NCBI GenBank assembly: GCA_018105865.1
Contig: CM030851.1
Location: 11,024,828 to 11,088,827, forward strand
DNA: 64,000 nt
DNA from: Metaphire vulgaris
Lineage: Eukaryota > Annelida > Clitellata > Crassiclitellata > Megascolecidae
Reading direction: 5' to 3'
This document shows, piece by piece, positions 19,128 to 29,823 of this stretch; positions within the stretch are counted from its first letter, which is position 1; each line of letters begins with the position of its first letter. The notes below the pieces were generated by a model. That model saw only the letters and a list, made by a program, of their open reading frames with translations. It did not search any database and was not told the origin of the DNA. Both the position numbers and the translations under genes were made by a program.

Positions 19128-22100
19128 CTACAAAGAGAAACGCATATTTTTCAGCAATGGTTAGCATAGTTTTGAAACTGGCTCATACATATTTCTATCT
19201 GAAGTCTCATAGACTTCACTTTTGAATTACGAGTAAAGATAAATCGTGTCGAACTGAGATGGCCTCCTTCACAGTGACAACTGAACAGCCTTCTAAACTA
19301 CTTTTACTCCAATACAACCGTCTTTCTTTACAGTAAGTCTTTAACATATGTGTGTATTCTGATATAGACCTACATATATAATATGATATATATAACAAGG
19401 TTTAAAGTGGTTCAGTAGGGTCTGCCCTGTGTGAGACCCTACTGAACCACTATAAACCTTGTTATATATTATATTATATATGTAGGCCTATATTAGAATA
19501 CATATCTCTTCTGTGGATGATCATTAAATAGGAAGTTCAATGTAATATTAATTCTTCATGGGTTCATTTGTGTTCACCATTCCATAGGACTGATTTCGTG
19601 AATCCCAAGTATCTGCGTTCAGAATTATTAAATTATTTTTAAAACTCGCGATAAGCCAATTTTGTCATAAGATTCATGTTCTCTACCAATAATTCAAGTA
19701 TTCAACAGCACACCAATGACATAGATCATTGTTGTAGCCCAGAACCAGTTATAACATGGAAGGATACACCTACCAACAGAAGTCGTTGGTGTTGTACTGG
19801 TAGTCTCGGGTTTCGTAGTTGTAGTCTCTGGTGTTGTAGTTGTAGCAGTAGTTGCGGTAGTCGTAGTTCGTGAAGAAGTGGTAGTGGTTAGGGTCGTAGT
19901 GGTGGTGGTTTGGGTCGTAGTGGTGGTCGTCGGTGTCGAACTGGTAGTGGTTGGAGTCGTGGTAGTGGTTGGGGTGGTAGTGGTTGAAGTGGTAGTGGTT
20001 GGAGTCGTAGTGATGGTGGTTGGGGTCGTACTGGTAGTGGATGAAATCGTAGTGGTAGTGGATGGAGTCGTAGTCGTTGTCGTAGTGGATGGATGGAATC
20101 GTAGTGGTAGTGGATGGAGTGGGTATGGATGAAATCGTGGTGGTGGATGGAGTCGTAGTGGTAGTGGATGAAATCGTAGTGGTAGTGGATGGAGTCGTAG
20201 TGGTAGTGGATGGAGTCGTAGTGGTAGTGGATGAAATCGTAGTGGTAGTGGATGGAGTCGTAGTGGTAGTGGATGGAGTCGTAGTGGTAGTGGATGGAGT
20301 CGTAGTGGTAGTGGATGGAGTCGTAGTGGTAGTGGATGGAGTCATAGAGGTAGTGGATGGAGTTGTAGTGGTTGTAGTGGTTGTAGTTGGTCTGGCTGTG
20401 GATTGAAGGTCTTCTTTAATTGAAGGTCTTCTCGTTACAAATAGCTTCTTTATACTAGTGGGTTTGCTGGTTCCAAGAGTTGCGTGTTTTGCAGTCGGTC
20501 TCGTTATTGCAGGCTTTGATCCGATCTTTTTAAGCGTTTTTCTCTTGGAAGTAATTTTTGCGCGTTTTGTAATCGTAATATGGGGTTTTATCGTTTTATC
20601 TTTGAGAGTCTTAGAAGTTATTTTTGCAGTAAATCTTGGCGCTACAAATAACTTCTTTTTACGAGTGGATGTTCTTGTTTTAAGTGCTCCACGTTTTGTA
20701 GTTGTAGTGAGAATGGTTGTTTTCGTCTTCGTAGCGGCAGTGAGTTGCTTAGCATTGGTATTTGTCGATTGTGTGGTAATTCGGGTGGTAATGGTAGTGG
20801 TTGGAATGGTAGTGGTAGAGGTTAGGGTCGTAATGGTGGTCGTTCTTCTCGTAGTGGTTGTGGTTGGAGACGTAGTGGTTGTTGTTGGGGTCGCAGTGAC
20901 AGTAGTTTGGGTAGTAGTAATGGTCTTTCGTATCTTAGTGGGAGAGGTTTGGGTCGCAGCGGTGGACGTTCGTTTTGCATTGGTAGTCTTAAGAAACGTA
21001 GTGGGAAAGGTTGATTTCTTAGTGGTCGTAGTTGGCGTAGAAGTTGTAGTGGTTGGGGTTGTATTGCTGGTTGTTCGTGTCTTAGTGGTAGTAGTTTGAG
21101 ACGTAGTGGTAGTGGTAGGGGTGGTAGTGGTAGTTGTTTGGATGGTACTTGTTTTCGTTCGTGTCGTACTGCTAGTCTTTGGAATCATAGTGGTTGATGT
21201 GGGAGTCTTGGTGTTAATGGTTTGGTTTTTAGGGATAGTGGTTGGGGTCGTAGTGGTGGTAGTTCGTGTCTTGATGGTGGTGGTTGTGTTGGTAGTGGTA
21301 ATGGTTGGGGTGGTCGTGATAGTGTTTGGGGTCGTAGTAGTTTGCGTTGAAGTGGAAGTAATTGGTTTAGTAGTGAGAGTGGTTGTTCCTGTAGTAGTAT
21401 TTGCCGTTTGAATTCTATTGGTAGTCGTTGGTGTCTTCGTAGTGGTAATTTTATTTGCGGTAGTAGTGGTACTAGTCGTTTGTGCAATAGCGGCAGTTGG
21501 CTTTGATGGTTTTATAGTGATATTGGTGCGTCGTTTGGTGGTGGTTGTCTTCGAAGTATTTTTGATAGTAGGTCCTCGCGTTGGAAATACTATGTTTTTG
21601 TCAGTTGATTTTCTGGTATAAAGTGTTGTGCGCTTTGTAGTCGATCTCATAATTGTATGTGGTCTCGGTTTGTACGCGATTATCTTAGAAGTCATTTTAA
21701 TTGGAGGTCTTCTCGTTACAAATAGCTTCTTTATACTAGTGGGTTTGCTGGTTCCAAGAGTTGCGTGTTTTGCAGTCGGTCTCGTTATTGCAGGCTTTGA
21801 TCCGATCTTTTTAAGCGTTTTTCTCTTGGAAGTAATTTTTGCGCGTTTTGTAATCGTAATATGGGGTTTTATCGTTTTATCTTTGAGAGTCTTAGAAGTT
21901 ATTTTTGCAGTAAATCTTGGCGCTACAAATAACTTCTTTTTACGAGTGGATGTTCTTGTTTTAAGTGCTCCACGGTTTGTAGTTGTAGTGAGAATGGTTG
22001 TTTTCGTCTTCGAAGCGGCAGTGAGTTGCTTAGCATTGGTATTTGTCGATTGTGTAGCGGGAGTAGTTGACGTTGATGGTCCCGTAGCGGTATTGGTCTG

Positions 22101-25100
22101 TCGTGGAGTGGTGATTGTCTTAGAGGAAATGTTAATAGTAGGTCTTCGCGTTGGAAATAACTTCTTTCTTCTAGTGGTTTTTCTGGTTATAAGACTTGCG
22201 TGTTTTGTCGTAGGTATCGCAATAGCGAGTATTATTCCTTTATACGCGAGTGTCTTGGAGGTTATTTGTAGAGATGACTTCTTTTTCTAGTGGCTTTTCT
22301 TGTTTTAAGTGCGCCTAGTTTTCTAGTTGTTGCTGTAATTGTAGGTTTTGCTGGCTTACTATATTCTATTTTGGTAATTGTTTCATATGCCTCTGATTCT
22401 TTTTCACGTAGACCTATAGATTTTGGAAAAGTTTGCACGGGCAAAGTGTGTGTATGGATTTTGATTGATTTGGTATGTGTAGGTACTTTATTTCCAACAA
22501 ATGACAACGATGCCAACTTCAGCTTTTTGATTCCTGTTAACACAAAGTTGCAAAAATTGCAATGCTAAGCCCCTTGAAAATCCAGTTAGTTAATAATTAT
22601 GCCCATTATAAAATTAAGTCTTTTCGGAAATGGTTTGATTCCTTTACATAAGCGACATTATGTTACAAACTCTGAAGCAGTTCAGGGATTTCTAATAGTT
22701 TACTGAGTGTTTCGACTAAGAGCACAGTGTCAAGATACTGTGGAATAAAGAACAGCGGAAGATGTGCTGTAATTCTAGATTTGAAAATACTGCGATTAGT
22801 GGAAGCCTTAATATAAAGGCTAAGAGAATTCTCAATTTTGGGATGACAAAATAGAATGCCAAATCACGTTTTGTTTCAGATCGAGACTTCACCATTTCCT
22901 CCGTTTTAGTTAAGAAATATTACAAACGCCACTTATTTCTTCGATTCCGAATACAGTATACCACAGACCTTTACATGCTTCGGTGCGGGTGAGATTTAAA
23001 TGTATTGATCCTTTCTTCAATGACAAAATTGTGCCCTTTTTAGACAACCAGCAGAACGCATGGGCACTCGGAGAAAAGTCAATGTCAATTCCAATGCACG
23101 TTGGTACGCGAATGCAATGCGCCTTACAATTGGCGAAAGACGTTTCACGAACAGGAACTCCTTCGGCCATGTTCGTGTCATGCATAGGAGCAGACCAAAT
23201 ATATTTGCAGCCAGCTGATTCTTCTGGGAAAAGGACACATTTGTCAATAGAAGCGTATCAGCTATTGTTATTATTTATTATAAAAGTTAAGTCGTTTCGA
23301 AAATGGTTTGATGCCCTAGATTTCGTGGCATTATTTCACAAAATCTTAGGCATTTCAAGAATTTCAGCAACTACTGCACTGGATGCTGACTAAAGATGAA
23401 TACAGGTGCTGTCCATTAATTACATCAACAATTTAGGGGAGGGGTTTGAAAAAGTTTGACAGTTGTTGACAGGGAGGAGGGGAGGGGGTCAAGAGAGAAG
23501 TTGACGTCAACAATTTAACTTTTTTACAAATAATCAAAAACTAGGAAATTTCATGGAATACTACTTATTACAATGGAAAAAAGCATGGCAAAAAAGGCCA
23601 TAACCATCACATTTTGACACTCGACGAGCGAAAAAGGTTAAAAATGGTCATAACCGCAAAGATAATAACCTTGTTATTGCGACCTGTCATTGATCTTGGA
23701 GGTGAAAAGTTTTTGACGTAATTATGGGGGGTAACTGAAAGTTGACAGTTGTTGACTAGGGTGAGGAGGTGTCAAAAATTGCCCAAAAATTGTTGACATA
23801 ATTAATGGACAGCCCCACAAAGGATTATGAAATATTTCAACGCCACTTATCCATTCGATTCCATGGTGTAGGCCACAGACCTTTGCAGGCTTTTGTGCGG
23901 GTTAGATTTAGATGTGTCGATCCTTTCTGCGATGATAGAGCTGCGTCGTTTTTTGACAAAGAGCAAAACGCAGAGGCATTCGAAGAGGTGTGGATGTCAA
24001 TTCCAGTGCAGGTTGATACGCGAATACAATGCGCCTTACAGTCGGAGAAAGAACCTTCATGGACAGGAACTCCTTCGGCCGTGTTCGTGTCATGCATAGG
24101 AGCTGACCAAATATATTTGCAGTCAGCTGCCTCTGCAAAAAGTACATTAGATTTTGCTATAGCATTGTATAGGAAATTGCAATAATCAAGTCTATAGGTA
24201 ACAAGAGCATTGGCAAGAGGAATTAGTTCAGACTTGGGCACAACATCACGAATTCGTCGAATGTCTATAATGTGCATATGCGATGACCATTTAACTTAGT
24301 CGAAATTGTTTTGGCTGAGAGTGAGATGATAAGAAATAACATTTAAGAATGCGTTATGCAGACACCTAAAACGCTGGTAGGTCTAATATCTGAAAGCGAA
24401 AACCAAGAATATTAAAATCAATAAACATTTTTGGAATGAAACACATAATTAAACTATAATATAAAGAAAATAAGATAGCAACAACCATAAGAAATATTAA
24501 AAGCAATAAAAAAATCAAACATTTTTATAACATAGAACTAGAAAGAGAATGAAACACATCATTAAACTATAATATAAAGTATAAGGTATTAATTATAAGA
24601 TAGCAACAGCCAATAGAAATAATTAAAACCGGTTCTACGAACAAATTAATATAAAAAACGCATCGCGACGTAAGGACTAAACGGTCTCCAAACATATATT
24701 ATAACCGTCTATCAGAAACGCTTGCAAGATATAAATGCCTAAAATTACATACGTTCATACAAAAACTATAAGGAAGCATAGAAAAGCAGCTGAAGAAGAA
24801 GAAGAAGAAGATAATCAGTGAAATATTGCAATGTCTTGTCAACATCGAATGTTTTGAATTGACGCTTTAGCTCACATAACCATGCTCCGACGTTTTAGAT
24901 CTAGGCACGCATGACTAAACATTTAAGTTGATTGGCTAACGGTGACTAGGGAATTTCAACCGTTTGGTACTTAGGCCCCTAAATTCCAAATGAAGACAAA
25001 AAATACGAATTTTTGACTAATTGATTCTCAACCAAATGAGCGTTCAGCCGTTCACCTTTGCTATTGCGTCAAGTTCTAAAAGATGGTGGTATTTAGTTAT

Positions 25101-28100
25101 GAAAACTCCCACCCCCAGTTTTCAATCGAATTTCCAGATGTATTCAGCACAGGTTGCAAAAGTGCTACAGTATGCCATGCATACTGTAGTTGTATTTTGA
25201 CGTGTCTTTTTGGTTTGGACACAAACTTGCACGGTATTGTTAAACCGAAACCATACATTTTATACTCGAAGCAGAAGCAATTACCTTTTTCTGCAAAAGA
25301 CGAAGAAAGAGAATGAAGAGAAGCAACAGCTGGAACGACAGTCGAAGAAGAAACATATGGAGTAGCTCGACAATTATCTCCTGTTATACGATATTGTTCG
25401 ATGAATGGAAAGCCGAATCCACTTGATAAGCTTTTACTGTCATAATATATATAGCAACCGCCTGATATTCGATTCACTCTTGTGTCGAATTCCATGCCGA
25501 CACAATCTGGTAATCTAATGCATAGATCTTTGCACACTTCAGTTGTACGAAACTGAAAGTAGTGCAGGCCACTGCCTAAACCGGTGTTGTTGGCGAAAAC
25601 CAAGTCCGTCACACAATCTGTAAATAGTATTTGCAAGTACTCAGTTGCGTGTATCTAAACTCTTATTGTACTTATTGGCTAATGCGTATTCGTGACAGAT
25701 GTCCCCAAAATACTGTATGAGTGTAGGTCCTTTGCTGAATTGAATTCTCTTAGACATATATGCGAAGAGTATTTGCAGCCTAATTGATAAATCTCGGTGT
25801 GAGAAAGATGATTATTACAAGTGAAGCACAAATGAACCATGGGCGTCCGCATAAATTTTTCAGGGGTGAGCAAAACAAGGTCTTGTGACGAAAGAAATGA
25901 ATAAAATTTTTCAGAGAGTGCAGTGCAAAACAAGTTTTGGGACGAAAGAAACAAGTAATTCATAATTCCACAATTTTTCCAGGGGGATGCAATTGCATCC
26001 CCTTGCACGCACCTCCGGACGCCCATGAAATGAACGAAAATGCAAGTTTTTTGGCTTCAGCTCTTTACAAAGTGGGACTAAATTAGAAAGAAACAAACTT
26101 ATGGGTGCGAAACCTAATTGATTACGAAAAGGATAATGATCAGCCGGATGCACAAGATAGCAAATGACGGAGTCCTAGAAAGGAAACATTTCGTTTCCCA
26201 AGGATGCAATATAAATTGTCATGAACAATAACAATAACAATAAAGCATCCCTGCGAGAAATAATACGAAGAAGAATGTACTACGCGGTCACATCATGAGA
26301 GGTTTGGCCGGAGACCTACCATCGATGATAATGGAATATAGCATAAGAATAGAAGGAACAAGAGGTAAGGGTGACCAAGAAGCCGGAGAAGGACGTCTTT
26401 GACTGGACAAAATTAAAGAAATGAAAAAGAGCGACATAAAAGAATAATAGCGTTGCGCTACTGAAATTTTTTCCTATAAAATTGGTATATACAATAAATT
26501 TATGACCATTCAGATCAATTATCGTGTAATTTCTACAACGAATAACATTTGCTTTCAGCTGAATCAAGCTGTGTTTGCGTTAGGACAATTGGAAAAAATA
26601 CAAGAAACGTACTATTCCTCGATTACCACTCTGTCAAGACTGCTTTTTATTTTTAAAGGTGAGTGTCGCTTTAAAAGTGATTAAATTATAGTATTAAAAC
26701 ACACATTGTGGTCCAATAAATTAAAAAACTTGTTATTGTGGCTATATCTTTGTGAAATTATGACCAATCGTGATAAAACTCGGTTGGACTATAGCTGAAC
26801 AAACTATGTTCAAGTTGTTCGCAGCATGTATTGCTAGTGGCAACTGTATGTCACGAAAAGAAAATCATAATGTAATTAATTATTCATTTACATTGCATAA
26901 AATTGGCAGCAGTGGTCGTAGTGTTAGTGGCAAATGTGCACAGTCGAATAGAACAAAGTGATAGGCTGGCAGGAAGCATCTCCTGCAACAGCACGCCACA
27001 GTAGTAGCCTAGACGTCATTCACCTTGATATCCAACTCAATGAGGATTGAGCTGGTGCAGCCCAGTTTGGTTAAAACAATGGAAACCATTGCTGACTTTC
27101 TGAACGTTGGGCGTTTGCGAAGCAGACCGTCTCGTCGGTAATGTCGCGTTTCTTGATTGCAATCGGAGCGTAAATTCGATCATTCTGTAGGTTAACTGGT
27201 GGAGCCACTGTGAAGAATTCTGTCCGGTGCACTATTCACGATAATCTGCATTTGAAATTTATATAATGTAAATGAACAAATGCGATGTTTCGTGACATAC
27301 AGCTGCTAAATAATAAAGGTTCGCATTCAGTTTGTTGAAAATCATTTGGTCGCCGCTCATTTGGTCGAAAAAATATCGCAGCCTAGAATTCCCTGGCCTT
27401 TTAACTTAGCGGAAATTGTTTTGTCTGTGAGTGGGACGGTAGGAAATAATGTTTTCGAATGCGCTATGTAGAAACTTAAAACGTTGACAATATCTAAAAA
27501 AACGAAAACCAAAAATATTATTAGTATCTTTTGAATGAAGCATATGATTATCACAAAAGGTATTAATCGTTAGAAAGCAACAGCCATGTAGCCTATAGTC
27601 ATATTAAATAGGCAAATTAATTTTAAAATCCCTCTAGACATATATTATAATACAGAATTGCAAGATCTAAATGCCTTAAATAACATACGTTCATACAAAA
27701 ACTATAAAGAAAATTTAGAAAAAGTAGAACTGAAGAAGACGAAGATAATCCGTGTATTAATTTGTCTTATTGTCAAGAGTAAATAATTTTGAATTGAAGC
27801 CTTAGCTCACATGACTTAAGCCATTTTGCTCAGAATTTTACGTTGGCACGCATGACTAAACATCTAATTTGATTGGCTAACAGTGACTAAATGATTTCAA
27901 CCGTTGTTACTTAAATTCCGAATTCAGACAAAAAATACGGATTTTCGACCAAGTGATTTTCTACAAATTGATTTCTACGAAATGAGCGTTCACCACAATT
28001 AATCATATTGCGAACAAACTGAATATTTAGGTGTGCTGGTGTTCTTCCAGCTACATCATTATCGATTTTTATCAAGATTGGTCAAAATTTGACAAATTTC

Positions 28101-29539
28101 TAGCAAAACTAAAATCGAAGCGGGATTTATTGGACCAAAACATATAATTGTTAACAGAAGAGTAACGCTATCACTTGCCTTTATCTTTCGACGGCACTGC
28201 ATAAAACAAATGAAGAAAATATTTACACATTAGATGTTTATTTATGTTTATAATTTCTGTTGGAGGATAATTATGGCATAATAAGACTGTTTTCTCAGCG
28301 TATTCTAGTATTTTAAAGGCGACAAATAAAAATAGTTCAAAACAAATAGCTAATGCTCAATATCACCAATGAAACATTTTACAAGATTCCCGAATTCCAC
28401 AATCGTGAATAGTTGTATAATCCCATAATGTACAGTATATTGTATAAATAAATAAATATTATTATATAAAACCTTTTATACCGGATTCTCAAATTTAGTG
28501 AGAGATCTGGCATTGCTTTTATTTGCACAAGTACAGTACAGTAGTCAATATCTGCTCCGATGTTAGAAGTAACAATTCTTAACGTTGCTGCCGAATGTAA
28601 AGCATAAGATAGATCAAGAATTTCCACACCGAAAAATCTTGTATCCACAAACCGTTGGAAGATCGTATTCTATGACGATGGTAATTATCAGCCTAAGAAA
28701 CTGAATTTTTACATGAAATGTTGAGACTAATTTCTAAAAGACTCGGCGGGTCAAATAAAAAGCTCGGCGGGCCACATTCTGGCCTGCGGGGCACGGGTTC
28801 GACAACTCTGTACTGTTTGAATTATAAGATTCAAACGTAAAGTGTTAGCACTTACTCGGAAGCAGACAAGTCCGGTCAATAATATACTGGACACTATCGA
28901 ATTTCCGACGGAATGTGTTTCCGCTCCGCAAGTCTTCGGGTCGTAGGTGTAGCCAACACTCGACGCTCGCAAACTCTGTGGCTTTAAAATCAGCGGCAAC
29001 ACATACAGGTTTCTCCTGGCAAATGTTGAGACACGCCTCCAATGTATCCGCACCATTATAGCGTAAGCCATTGAGCGAATAGATATTCGGATATCGAATC
29101 CATCGCGGCTCACAGAGAGACTCTGGTCAAAAGTAAATACACAGCTGTATCTAGGATGCAAAGCCTATAGGCATTCTAACCGATGCGGGATAATATTTAA
29201 ACAAATTTTTATTGTGTGTCCAACATTTAAGTATTATATTAAATAGCAGATTACCATTGTCTCATTCAAGGAAAACCATTTGTTAGTTCCCCATTAATTT
29301 TCACTCTGCTCATTGTTTTAAGATAAGATTCACTAGTTACTATATGAAAAAGAACTTCAGAAAGTCTGAGAAAGTTGATTCCCTAGGTTCTGTCGAGAGA
29401 TCAATTGTACTCCTTCCCATACAAACTGATTGATTGTTTTCTTCTGAGTAGTGTTTGAGAAGATTTATATGAAAAGAACAGAAAAACTGTGAGATTATTT
29501 CACAAACAATATTGATTGATTTCAGTATTATTTCATATA

Positions 29540-29589
<50 letters not shown>

Positions 29590-29790
29590 TTTGCACAATA
29601 GACTAGTTAATAGTGAACAGATGTTTATTATGCCTAAATGATGTAGCTCGAGCACACAATTTCAGAAATGTTGGTTTGCGTGAATATTTCTAAGAATGAG
29701 GGATTTATCATTCAATCTCAAGGGTTTTGTTACCAATGCAGAACTCCAAAAATAAAGATACACACATGCACACACATACACACAGACGCG

Positions 29791-29823
<33 letters not shown>

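Noticed and set aside
20090..20345. Regular 21-bp repeats suggesting a CRISPR-like array
   Set aside because: The repeats are contiguous coding units for STTTTTP with no unique spacers, in an animal gene.
23408..23814. Regulatory enhancer between the two PAN-e exons
   Set aside because: The inverted terminal repeats identify it as a non-autonomous transposon.
26770..26961. Short plus-strand frame in the unit 2 transposon island
   Set aside because: No family match by eye; it lies between inverted repeats of a decayed element.
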